From assembly GCA_027483535.1 (NCBI GenBank), contig JAIXUN010000003.1, positions 707,362 to 771,361 of the forward strand: 64,000 nucleotides of DNA, in the 5' to 3' direction. The notes beneath the pieces are model-generated. The model worked only from the letters and a program-made list of their open reading frames with translations, ran no database searches and had not been told where the DNA came from. The position numbers and the translations under genes were made by a program. The DNA is from a bacterium (GTDB lineage Bacteria > Armatimonadota > Fimbriimonadia > Fimbriimonadales > Fimbriimonadaceae). The number at the start of each line of letters is the position of its first letter. The first letter of the stretch is position 1. Shown in pieces: positions 19,301 to 26,963 of this stretch.

Positions 19301-20795
19301 CCCGAAAGTGAACTGCGCGCTCAAGTACGTGGCGACCTACGGCGTCGAAATGGTGGCAGTTGGCGGCGTGAACGCGGGTGCCAACCGAATTCACCTAAGC
19401 GATGGTTGTGGCGGAACCGGAGCGGCCAAACGGGTTGACCAAAAGCACGCGGGTGTACCCGTCGTGTGTCTCATGCCGACGGTCCAAGACATGCTGGTCG
19501 AGGAAGGCATTCGCAAGTACGTGGAGATCTCCGTTGACGGCGGTATCCAAACTGGCGAGCAAGCGCTGAAGATGTTCCTGATGGGAGCCGACCGAGTCGG
19601 TTTCGGAACCAGTCTCCTCATCGCGATTGGATGCTCGATGCTGCGGAAGTGTCACCTGAGCGGACCCGATCCGGCCGACCCCAACGGAAAGCGACGACTG
19701 GGATGCACTCCCGGTGTTGCCACCCAAGACCCTCAGTTCATTGCCAACTTCAAGGGCGAAGCGAAGCACATCGCGCAGATGCTGGTCTTCGTTGCCGAAG
19801 AGATTCGAGAGCGAATGGCAGAGCTTGGGATTCGAAGGCTTCAAGACGTCATTGGTCGCCGAGACCTGTTGCAGGTGAAGCCGAACCTGACGGGTAAAGC
19901 AGCGATGCTCGATCTCACCTCCATCGTCCGAGCCCCGAGTGCTCTCGCTCTTGAGCGGGACTATGCGGGACAAACGGCTCGATTCATGCCCGAGATTCGG
20001 CAATTCGAAGTACAGGCTGCAAAGCGAGCTCTGGCTGGAGAGCAAGTAGAAGTCGATGAATCGCTGACCAACGACGCAAGGTGTGTCGGCATGGCGGCGG
20101 CGGGGACCATCGCACGTGCGGTTGGCGACCTCGGTCTGGAAAAAGGCTCCTTGACCCTCGTCACAAAGGGCGCCGCAGGTCACTTTTACGGTGCGTACAT
20201 GGTGAACGGAATGTCGTTCCGACACCTGGGCGTCATCGCCGACTCGTGCTTCACCGCCTCTTACGGTGGAAAGCTCGTGGTGGCTGCTCCCCGAGGACGT
20301 TCCGGACTGGCCCTTGCCGGAAACACGTTTGGCTACGGCGCTCGTGGCGGTGAGGCGTTCATTGCGGGCTCGGCGGGTAACCGGTTTGGAATCTGCTTCC
20401 GAAAGAACCACGAGGGCGGCGGTCCGGTGGTGGTTGTCGAAGGAGTAGGCGCGAACGCGTTCCAGTACATGACGGGCGGCGTTGCCGTAGTCCTTGGCTC
20501 GGTTGGACCGAACTTGGGTTCGGGCATGACGGGTGGGCGCGTGTATCTGCTGGACGTGGACGCACGGAATCTCAACCACGACTATGTGGATCACTTCCCG
20601 CTCGACGACGAGGACGTGAAGGTGCTGCGCGGTCTTCTGGAGCGTCACGCTCAAGAAACGGGGAGCGAACTCGCCCTTCGACTCCGGGCAGACGATGTTA
20701 AATCACGATTCAGAGTCGTGCGCACCATCGTGGTTCCGGAAACACTTCCCGAGTGGAACCTGGAATCCACGCCGGGTGCCGCGAACCTCGCTTAA
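16323..20795 (+). CDS. gltB: Glutamate synthase, large subunit (GOGAT)
   Basis: Makes two glutamates from glutamine and 2-oxoglutarate. The 1490-residue protein begins with a short propeptide before the catalytic Cys17 in ADACGIGFLAS (Ntn amidotransferase domain, to about 430). A central domain, an FMN/2-oxoglutarate barrel (about 850-1220, e.g. GCEPGYELVSPP, LSDGCGGTGA) and a C-terminal beta-helix (GRSGLALAGNTFGYGARGG) follow. The 3Fe-4S ligands are Cys1104, Cys1110 and Cys1128, spaced C-x5-C-x17-C instead of the usual C-x5-C-x4-C. No gltD is in the window. It has its own promoter, separate from the ilv operon. Confidence 0.95.
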   Translation: MYEVQKDGKTILEADACGIGFLASRKGVAQRKVVDMALELTQHFDHRGAPGHGAGLQLDIPWALLLDRFSGHSKLIAQRDVALGMFFLPFEAALRQQCVEAVEHVAELAGTRCLAWADVPVNESALPAGSAALRTMPRIRQAIFARPDHMSEEAWFACRYLLRLALDDSIGEIAGDSFSVSSLSNRTVVYKGLAELSKIGDFYPDLRSRDFQSRFALFHSRYCTNTTTAWRRAQPFWSIAHNGEIATIKGNVAWMQAIGPDLIKNLVSRFPSLTEVAKQVKSIVCSGGSDTANLDDMMIALMAGGMSFPQAMLALLPAAESVLDESDPLHEFYRAARVYLGACDGPAAVVGCDGDRAVAHLDRNGLRPLWTVCSAEYVVATSELTGTIDIGPVEDQRVMGPGEISMIDLNTGKVFFDDGVREEVGRQPFPSPDSRLVEGGEKKSSLLLDEVTLAKVQKSFGMTKEDIEVLVEPMGETGKPPVGAMGDDTSPAAMLDKLPRRIEDHFKLRFAQETSPPIDPIRDAWVFDSSVTLGDRMGLWSKAEGVLIEYPERILSMGQIAWLVERSEVRTISLLFESGKDLESEFERKIQQAIAAAESADVLLISDRMPTAKDAALPGLRFISRLHSELVSKGRRGRVGLVADIGIWDVHHCALTITLGADAVCPWIGIASAPDHEAKYLKALRSGTTEAMSMMGVTPSAAYCGARLIEAIGLDASLLKRDFPGVPGHLGGIGTEVLNREWLQFHSDAFTMEEAKLTDAGEFRHTKDGRKHANNAEIVRSLQLASGYSRKIHEFKPGSKEAYEAYAKLVKDRDPISILDLLEPKEGDAIPIAEVEPVEAILWRFMAPGMSEGALSEPAHKAVAKAFNILFRYARLKMGGTLPGIGPVANSGEGGFDKNRIGKADGNRSVQYAGGRFTVTPMTASCADETEVKFAQGAKPGKGGQLPGKKVAPRIAHQRGCEPGYELVSPPINHNLYSIEDVKLMVESWRHLNPKVNCALKYVATYGVEMVAVGGVNAGANRIHLSDGCGGTGAAKRVDQKHAGVPVVCLMPTVQDMLVEEGIRKYVEISVDGGIQTGEQALKMFLMGADRVGFGTSLLIAIGCSMLRKCHLSGPDPADPNGKRRLGCTPGVATQDPQFIANFKGEAKHIAQMLVFVAEEIRERMAELGIRRLQDVIGRRDLLQVKPNLTGKAAMLDLTSIVRAPSALALERDYAGQTARFMPEIRQFEVQAAKRALAGEQVEVDESLTNDARCVGMAAAGTIARAVGDLGLEKGSLTLVTKGAAGHFYGAYMVNGMSFRHLGVIADSCFTASYGGKLVVAAPRGRSGLALAGNTFGYGARGGEAFIAGSAGNRFGICFRKNHEGGGPVVVVEGVGANAFQYMTGGVAVVLGSVGPNLGSGMTGGRVYLLDVDARNLNHDYVDHFPLDDEDVKVLRGLLERHAQETGSELALRLRADDVKSRFRVVRTIVVPETLPEWNLESTPGAANLA

Positions 20796-20811
20796 TAAAT
20801 CGGACGAACAG

Positions 20812-20850
20812 ATCGCCCCTAGAATTGAGTATCTAGGGGCGATTTAGTTT
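20812..20850 (+). terminator. Intrinsic terminator after gltB
   Basis: A perfect 12-bp stem, ATCGCCCCTAGA at 20812-20823 with its complement at 20832-20843, loop of 8, then TTAGTTT. Confidence 0.85.
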
Positions 20851-20917
20851 AACATTGCCTCGTAAATCGAGTCGAAATCGCAACCGCGCCCCGGCAATCC
20901 CTGTACGATGATTACGG

Positions 20918-21505
20918 ATGCTTTCTGTTTACATTGGAACCGGATTGGTCGGAATTGTCCTGATCGTTCTGGCAGGGGTGTCGGGCTTCCTAGACGGAGA
21001 TATCGATGCCGGCGGTGGGATCGACCATGATGTCCACTTGGAAGCGGACCACGGTCACGGGTTCGATTTCGGTTGGGTCCCGTTCCTCAGTCTCCGGTTT
21101 TGGACCTACGCAGCCGCTGGGTTCGGGTTAACCGGAACCATCTTCTCCCTCACGAAAATGCTCGACGCGAGGGCCACGTTCATCGTGTCTCTCGTTCTTG
21201 GGCTTTTAATGGGTTTTGGCGTTTTTGCGCTCATGCGATTCGCCAAGAAGAACCAAACCGAGCTTGTCCCATCTGCCTCCACGGTGGTGGGTCTGCACGG
21301 AAAGCTCCTGGTTGGGGTGGGTGCTACCGACCCCGGCAAAGTTCGAGTGCAAGTGAACGGCGAGTGGATCGACTATCTCGCTCGTTCTCAATCGGCGTTG
21401 CCTATTCCTGCCGGCCATGAAGTGGTTGTAGTTGGGGTGGACGATGCGGTCGCTTACGTAGAGAGCGTGCAAGAGCTCTACGAAGAAGAATCTGATCTGA
21501 AATGA
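20918..21505 (+). CDS. NfeD/YuaF-like membrane protein
   Basis: A 195-residue protein with an N-terminal transmembrane helix, an acidic His-rich loop (DGDIDAGGGIDHDVH and ADHGHGFDFG, about residues 26-50), two further helices (about 60-110) and a soluble C-terminal beta domain (about 120-185, VVGLHGKLLVGV and GHEVVVVGVDDAVAYVE) that fits the NfeD OB-fold. NfeD proteins pair with flotillins in membrane microdomains, and the next two genes are flotillin-like, joined by an ATGA overlap. The His/Asp loop could bind metal. TACGAT at 20904-20909 is a plausible -10. Confidence 0.8.
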   Translation: MLSVYIGTGLVGIVLIVLAGVSGFLDGDIDAGGGIDHDVHLEADHGHGFDFGWVPFLSLRFWTYAAAGFGLTGTIFSLTKMLDARATFIVSLVLGLLMGFGVFALMRFAKKNQTELVPSASTVVGLHGKLLVGVGATDPGKVRVQVNGEWIDYLARSQSALPIPAGHEVVVVGVDDAVAYVESVQELYEEESDLK

Positions 21506-22902
21506 ACCTATTTGGGCAGTGGTTAGAGCAGCCGGCTGGGCTGTTTTGGGCGCAAGGTGGCACCACCACCGAAAATCTCGCAGGGTCGGCGATCGCAGGA
21601 TTTACCGGGGCCGTTACGGTTCTGGTCATCCTCGGCATCCTGATTCTGATCATCAAGTCTTTTCTGTACATCGCTCCCCCGAGCGAAGTTCTGATCTTTA
21701 GCGGTCTGAAGCGCAAAGGCCCCGATGGAACCGTTCGAAGTTTTCGATTGGTGACTGGCGGACGCGGCTTCCGAATCCCTTTCTTTGAGAAGGTCGACCG
21801 CATGAACCTGGGTCTCATGGAGATTCCGATCTCCATTCGAGGCGCCTACTCCAAAGGCGGCATCGCGCTAAACGTCGATGCGATCGCCAACATCAAGATT
21901 TCCAGCAACCTCAGCGTATTGCCGAACGCGATCGAACGATTCCTCGGTCGAGACGTGAACGAGATTCGTAGGGTGGCCAAGGAGACCCTCGAAGGTCATG
22001 TTCGAGGCGTTCTGGCGAACCTAACGCCCGAGGAAGTGAACGAGGATCGACTCGCTTTTGGCGAAGCGCTCAGCAACGAGTGCGAAGAAGACCTTCGCAA
22101 ACTCGGTCTTCACGTGGACACGGTCAAGATTCAGCACGTCACTGACGATGTTCACTACCTAGACAGCACGGGTCGATCCGCCATTGCGAGCGTGGTTCGC
22201 GAAGCGGAAATCGCGGAATCGAACTTCCGCCGAGCCGCCGAGCAAACCGAAGCCGAGCAAAACGGTCTTGCCGAAGTCGCCAAGGCGAACGCCGAAGCAA
22301 CCATTTCGGAGATGAAGAACGAGATTCGGAAGCTGCTCGCCGATCTCGATTCCAACGTCAAATCGGAAGAAGAACGGACGATTGCCGCCGCTCGTGAAGC
22401 ACGCGCGGTTGCCGAGCAAGAACTGCAAAAGATTCGAGCCGAACTGGCGGTTGTTCAGCAGATGGCAGACGTTATTCTCCCGGCCGAAGCTCAGCAGACC
22501 GCCGATTCTTACAAGGCAAAAGGCGACGCCGCATTCCTTCGAGAGCGCGGTAAAGCCGTGGGACAAGCGCTCGACATCCTTCAACAAGCGTGGCGAGAAA
22601 GCGGCGACACCGCCGTTCAGATTGCGATCATCGAGGAAATCGAGAAGATTCTTGGAGCCGCCATCAAGGGTGTGAACAAGATCAAGGTGAACAACATTCA
22701 GGTCATCGATAACGGCTCGGGCAAGGCACTGTCCGGCTACCTTTCGAACTACCCCGAGATGTTGCACACCGTCTTCGATTCGGTTCGATCCACCACGGGC
22801 ATCGATATTTTGGGTTCGCTGGCGGGCAATCGGTCAAACGGTGCCGCCGTAAATCCAGCCGAAGCAACCTCCCCCACAACCACCTCCACGGAGGCCAAAT
22901 AA
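21502..22902 (+). CDS. Flotillin-like SPFH-domain protein, first copy
   Basis: A 466-residue protein with one N-terminal membrane helix (about 30-55), an SPFH domain beginning IAPPSEVLIFSGLKRKGPDG and ending near TVKIQHVTDDVHYLD, a long Ala/Glu-rich coiled coil (about 230-350) and a C-terminal segment with VNNIQVIDNGSGKAL. This is the FloT/YuaG layout: membrane scaffolds that oligomerise with NfeD partners. Overlaps the NfeD-like gene (ATGA) and is followed after one base by a paralogue. Confidence 0.88.
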   Translation: MNLFGQWLEQPAGLFWAQGGTTTENLAGSAIAGFTGAVTVLVILGILILIIKSFLYIAPPSEVLIFSGLKRKGPDGTVRSFRLVTGGRGFRIPFFEKVDRMNLGLMEIPISIRGAYSKGGIALNVDAIANIKISSNLSVLPNAIERFLGRDVNEIRRVAKETLEGHVRGVLANLTPEEVNEDRLAFGEALSNECEEDLRKLGLHVDTVKIQHVTDDVHYLDSTGRSAIASVVREAEIAESNFRRAAEQTEAEQNGLAEVAKANAEATISEMKNEIRKLLADLDSNVKSEEERTIAAAREARAVAEQELQKIRAELAVVQQMADVILPAEAQQTADSYKAKGDAAFLRERGKAVGQALDILQQAWRESGDTAVQIAIIEEIEKILGAAIKGVNKIKVNNIQVIDNGSGKALSGYLSNYPEMLHTVFDSVRSTTGIDILGSLAGNRSNGAAVNPAEATSPTTTSTEAK

Positions 22903-22903
22903 T

Positions 22904-24205
22904 ATGGGTCCGATTCTAACCATCCTGGGAATTCTCTTTTTCCTGGGGCTTCTGTTCGTCGCCGGACTGAAGTCGATCTTCTACAACTGCGCCCCTAACG
23001 AGGTGCTCATCTTCAGCGGCGGTAATCGCCGCGTGGGCGACAGTCTGGTGCGCTATCGACTGGTGAAGGGCGGATTCGGAGTGCGAATCCCGCTCATCGA
23101 ACGGGTGGATCGGTTGGACCTTACCAACATGATCATCGAACTCACCGCAACCAATGCGTATTCGAAGGGCGGTATCCCGCTCAACGTGAACGGAGTCGCC
23201 AACGTGAAGGTGGCGGGTCATGAACCCACCCTCAACCGGGCCATCGAGCGGTTCTTGGGCAAGGGTCGAAACGAGATCATGCAGATCGCGAAAGCGAACC
23301 TGGAAGGCTCGCTACGGGGTGTGCTAGCCACGCTGACTCCCGAACAGGTGAACCAGGATCGAGCCGCTTTTGCAGAGAGACTGGTCGCCGAAGTTGAGCA
23401 GGACTTGAGTCTGCTGGGCCTCGTCGTAGACACGCTCAAGATTCAGAACGTGAGTGACGATGTCGGATATCTGAACTCCATCGGTCGGATTCGAAGTGCC
23501 GAACTGAACGCGACCGCGCGTATCGCGGAAGCGAAAGCCCGATCGGAATCGGTGATCGCCTCGGCGAAGAACCGCGAAACCGAGGTTCGTGCCCAGATCA
23601 CAGCGCAGATGAATATCGCTCGCGCGGATGCGGAGCGACAGCTAAAAGCCACGCTCTCCCAAAGAAGCGCCGTGGTTGCCGAAGAGCAGTCTTCGGTTGC
23701 GGCCCAGATAGCGAAGTCGATCGCTGAAGTCGAGGTCCAAAAGGCGCGGATCGAGCAGGTCCGTCGCAAACTGGAGGCGGAAGTAATCGAGCCGAGTAAG
23801 GCGAACTGCGAAGCCATGGAAGCCAACGCCAAGGCGTTGGTCGCCCCGATCATCGAAGAAGGAAAGGCAAAAGCCGACGCCTTCCGTGCACTTGCGGAAA
23901 GCTGGCAACGAGCGGGCGACAACGCTCGCGAAATCTTGATCCTTCAAAAGATCGAGCCGATCATTCGCCAACTCACCGATGCCATCGCGGATACCAAGAT
24001 CGACAAGGTGACCATCATCGACAACGGCAACGGCTCCTCGGCGAACTCGTCTGGCGTGGATGTCGGGAAGCTGCTGGCGATCAACGAGCAGATCAAAACC
24101 ACGTTCGGGATCGACCTTGCAGAAAAGATCAAGGAGTTCCCCGCGCCGAAGCAACCGATCGTGATCAAGACAGAAGTGCCGGGTCCGAACCCACCAAGCG
24201 AATAA
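22904..24205 (+). CDS. Flotillin-like SPFH-domain protein, second copy
   Basis: A 433-residue paralogue of the preceding protein in the same order: membrane helix (about 5-25), SPFH domain starting NCAPNEVLIFSGGNRRVGD and ending TLKIQNVSDDVGYLNS, Ala/Glu coiled coil (about 195-320) and the matching tail KVTIIDNGNGSS. It starts one base after the previous stop. Two adjacent copies suggest hetero-oligomers. The operon ends at a perfect terminator at 24215. Confidence 0.88.
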   Translation: MGPILTILGILFFLGLLFVAGLKSIFYNCAPNEVLIFSGGNRRVGDSLVRYRLVKGGFGVRIPLIERVDRLDLTNMIIELTATNAYSKGGIPLNVNGVANVKVAGHEPTLNRAIERFLGKGRNEIMQIAKANLEGSLRGVLATLTPEQVNQDRAAFAERLVAEVEQDLSLLGLVVDTLKIQNVSDDVGYLNSIGRIRSAELNATARIAEAKARSESVIASAKNRETEVRAQITAQMNIARADAERQLKATLSQRSAVVAEEQSSVAAQIAKSIAEVEVQKARIEQVRRKLEAEVIEPSKANCEAMEANAKALVAPIIEEGKAKADAFRALAESWQRAGDNAREILILQKIEPIIRQLTDAIADTKIDKVTIIDNGNGSSANSSGVDVGKLLAINEQIKTTFGIDLAEKIKEFPAPKQPIVIKTEVPGPNPPSE

Positions 24206-24214
24206 ACGGAGCGA

Positions 24215-24246
24215 GAGGGGACGCCGATCGGCGTCCCCTCTTTTGT
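24215..24246 (+). terminator. Intrinsic terminator of the NfeD-flotillin operon
   Basis: GAGGGGACGCC at 24215-24225 pairs perfectly with GGCGTCCCCTC at 24230-24240 over loop GATC, followed by TTTTGTT. Confidence 0.93.
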
Positions 24247-24319
24247 TGACAGACCCCAGTCTTGAAGACTTGTCGCGCAGCTTTGTCCGGGAGGAACAAG
24301 TAACGTAGAAAGCAGAGTC

Positions 24320-25948
24320 ATGACCAACCTTGAGATCGCCCAGAACGCCACCTTGCGCCCGATCAGCCAGATCGCTTCCGCCGCGCAACTCAGCGATGAC
24401 GATTTCGAGCCGCTCGGCCGATACAAGGGCAAACTCACCTGGGAAGGCATTCAAAGGCTTCAAGCCCAGCCGCAAGGCAAGCTGATCCTGGTGACCGCAA
24501 CCACGCCAACCCCCCACGGCGAAGGGAAGACCACCACCACCATCGGACTCTCCCAAGCGCTCACCCAACGAGGCGTCTCGGCGATTTCAGCCACCCGAGA
24601 ACCTGCTCTAGGCCCGATTTTTGGGGTGAAAGGTGGCGCGTGCGGAGGCGGCTACAGTCAGGTGCTGCCGATGGAGGACATCAACCTGTTCTTCACCGGA
24701 GACTTCCCGGCGATCTCCTCCGCGCACAACCTCATCTCCGCGATGCTGGACGCTCACCTCTTCCATGGCAATGCGGCTGGCATCGATAGTCGCAAGAAGG
24801 TTTGGCCGCGAACGATCGACATGAACGATCGTGCCTTGCGAGAGGTTATTGTGGGTCTTGGTGGCTCGGGGAACGGCGTCCCTCGCGAAGAAGAGTTTGT
24901 GATCACTCCCGCCAGCGAGGTCATGGCGACCCTCTGCCTTGCTCAGTCCATGGCCGACCTTAAGGCGCGCATTGGTCGAATGGTGGTGGGGCTTGGGAAA
25001 AAGAACGTGCCGGTCACGGTGGACCAAATCGGGGCGACCGGAGCGGCTTGCACGCTCTTACGAGACGCCCTGAGACCGAATTTGGTGCAGACCATCGAAG
25101 GCGGCGCGGCGTTGGTTCACGGAGGACCCTTCGGCAACATCGCTCACGGCTGCTCGTCGGTGGTCGCCTCAAAAGTGGCGCTCGGAATGGCGGACTATAC
25201 CGTCACCGAAGCCGGATTCGCGAGCGATCTGGGAGCCGAGAAGTTCTTGCACATCGTTGTCCCGCAACTCGGGAAATCGCCGGATGCAGCGGTTCTGGTC
25301 ACCACGGTTCGGGCGCTCAAGTACCACGGAGAAGGGGAGCTTTCGAACGGGCTTGGCAACTTACAACGCCACTATGCCCACATGTCTCAGTACGGGTTCC
25401 CGGTCGTTGTTTTGCTCAATCGGTTCACGGATGACACTCCGGAGGAGATCGCGACCATTCGCGCTGCCGTCGAGTCTTGGGGCGGTTCGTTCGTGAACTC
25501 CAACCCGTGGGGCGAAGGCGGCAAGGGTTGTTTGGAACTGGCGGATTGGATCACCTCTGCACCCGCCGCGGGTCAGTTCACGCCTGTCTATACAGGAGAG
25601 GAGCCGATCCTTCAGAAGCTCCAAAAGCTGGTCCGAAACGTGTACGGCGGCAACGAGGTTCGGTTGACGGTGGATGCCGAAAAAGCGCTGAAAGACCTCA
25701 CCGCCAACGGGTTTGGCAACCTTCCGGTCTGCGTGGCGAAAACTCAATCCAGCCTCAGCGACGATCCCAAGAAACTTGGCGCGCCGACCGGCTTCGACCT
25801 CACGGTGAGAGACTTCCGCGTCTCGGCCGGAGCGGGTTTTGTTGTGGCGATCGCCGGAGATATTCTGCGGATGCCCGGTCTTGGAAAAACCCCCGCCGCT
25901 CTGAGTATCGATATCGACTCCGACGGCAAGATCACGGGTCTGTTCTAA
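24320..25948 (+). CDS. fhs: Formate--tetrahydrofolate ligase
   Basis: ATP-dependent activation of formate to 10-formyl-tetrahydrofolate in one-carbon metabolism. The 542-residue length is typical. The P-loop reads TPTPHGEGKTTTTIGL, followed by REPALGPIFGVKGGACGGGYSQV, FTGDFPAISSAHNL and the C-terminal AGDILRMPGLGKTPAA, all family hallmarks. In an apparently heterotrophic context it probably feeds purine and formyl-Met synthesis. TAACGT at 24301-24306 may be its -10. Confidence 0.95.
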   Translation: MTNLEIAQNATLRPISQIASAAQLSDDDFEPLGRYKGKLTWEGIQRLQAQPQGKLILVTATTPTPHGEGKTTTTIGLSQALTQRGVSAISATREPALGPIFGVKGGACGGGYSQVLPMEDINLFFTGDFPAISSAHNLISAMLDAHLFHGNAAGIDSRKKVWPRTIDMNDRALREVIVGLGGSGNGVPREEEFVITPASEVMATLCLAQSMADLKARIGRMVVGLGKKNVPVTVDQIGATGAACTLLRDALRPNLVQTIEGGAALVHGGPFGNIAHGCSSVVASKVALGMADYTVTEAGFASDLGAEKFLHIVVPQLGKSPDAAVLVTTVRALKYHGEGELSNGLGNLQRHYAHMSQYGFPVVVLLNRFTDDTPEEIATIRAAVESWGGSFVNSNPWGEGGKGCLELADWITSAPAAGQFTPVYTGEEPILQKLQKLVRNVYGGNEVRLTVDAEKALKDLTANGFGNLPVCVAKTQSSLSDDPKKLGAPTGFDLTVRDFRVSAGAGFVVAIAGDILRMPGLGKTPAALSIDIDSDGKITGLF

Positions 25949-25957
25949 GCAAGCCTG

Positions 25958-25980
25958 CGCCCACCGAATCCCGGTGGGCG
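25958..25980 (+). terminator. Hairpin after fhs, without T tract
   Basis: CGCCCACCG and CGGTGGGCG form a 9-bp stem with a 5-base loop. GTAACCT follows immediately and may be the ftsY -10, so the hairpin may end fhs transcription or sit in the promoter. Confidence 0.5.
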
Positions 25981-25998
25981 GTAACCTGAACGATAGCG

Positions 25999-26877
25999 AT
26001 GTTCAAGAAGCTGATGGAGAATGTCGACCGTATGCTCGGTCGAGGAGTCATCGACGAGGACTTTTACGAGGAACTCGAAGAGGCGCTCTTGCAAGCGGAT
26101 ACGCACATCGAGGTCGCCACGCAGATTCTCGCTGAACTCCGCCAAGCCGTTCGAGACGAGAAGATCACCGAGCCTGGCGCGATGAAAGCGCGGCTTGAGA
26201 AAGCAATCGCAGATCGTTTCCGCGTTCAGGGCGATTCCGGTCTCATCGTGAGCGACGTCAACCCGACCGTCTATCTCTTCGTCGGCGTAAACGGGGTCGG
26301 AAAAACCACTTCGATCGCCAAGCTGGCTCACCTGTTGGTCAACAAGTATCAGGCGAAGGTGCTCATGGCGGCGGGCGATACCTTCCGCGCCGCCGCGATC
26401 GAGCAACTGGAAACGTGGGCAACCCGCATCGGCTGCGACATCGTGAAAGCCCAGCCAGGATCCGATTCGGCGACGGTTTTGTTCGATGCCATAAACGCGG
26501 CAAAAGCTCGCGGAGCCGAGTTCGTTCTTTGCGACACGGCGGGCAGACAGCATTCCAAAGCCAACCTCATGGCCGAGCTTGAGAAGGTCGCCCGTGTGAC
26601 TCAAAAGGCGCTGGGTCGCAAGCCAGACGAGGTGCTTCTGGTGCTAGACGCCAACACGGGTCAAAACGCCATTCGACAAGCCGAAGAGTTCACCAAGGTT
26701 GCTGGGGTCACGGGCCTCATCCTTACCAAGCTGGATGGCACTGCCAAGGGCGGCGCGCTCATTGGCGTTTACGAGCGGCTCAAAGTGCCTGTGAAGCTCA
26801 TCGGAGTCGGCGAGAAAGTTGGCGACCTGAAAGACTTTAAGCCCGCAGAATTCGCCGCTGGACTCTTCGAGAACTAA
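25999..26877 (+). CDS. ftsY: Signal recognition particle receptor
   Basis: GTPase that docks the SRP-ribosome complex at the inner membrane. At 292 residues it is only the NG core: an N helical bundle (about 1-85), then the G domain with [15 protein letters not shown], the insertion-box region [30 protein letters not shown] and [10 protein letters not shown], ending in [18 protein letters not shown]. The long acidic A domain of E. coli FtsY is absent, as in many other phyla. Confidence 0.95.
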   Translation: MFKKLMENVDRMLGRGVIDEDFYEELEEALLQADTHIEVATQILAELRQAVRDEKITEPGAMKARLEKAIADRFRVQGDSGLIVSDVNPTVYLFVGVNGVGKTTSIAKLAHLLVNKYQAKVLMAAGDTFRAAAIEQLETWATRIGCDIVKAQPGSDSATVLFDAINAAKARGAEFVLCDTAGRQHSKANLMAELEKVARVTQKALGRKPDEVLLVLDANTGQNAIRQAEEFTKVAGVTGLILTKLDGTAKGGALIGVYERLKVPVKLIGVGEKVGDLKDFKPAEFAAGLFEN

Positions 26878-26951
26878 GAAGGACCCCAACGAAACCCACG
26901 ACTTCGTTCACAAAAGTGAAAAAATGGATTTGTTCGGAGGGGGAATCGTCG

Positions 26952-26957
26952 TAACCT
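26952..26957 (+). promoter_or_regulatory. -10 box of a predicted leaderless promoter (M28 peptidase)
   Basis: TAACCT ends 7 bases before the A of the ATG at 26964, so transcription should start at or next to the start codon. TTGTTC at 26930-26935 is a weak -35. No Shine-Dalgarno is visible. Confidence 0.5.
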
Positions 26958-26963
26958 TTCTCG

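Noticed and set aside
18243..20654. Two long open frames antisense to gltB (18243-19394 and 19395-20654, minus strand)
   Set aside because: They mirror the codon pattern of gltB, are rich in Arg/His/Ser without recognisable domains, and gltB itself is a certain gene in this span.
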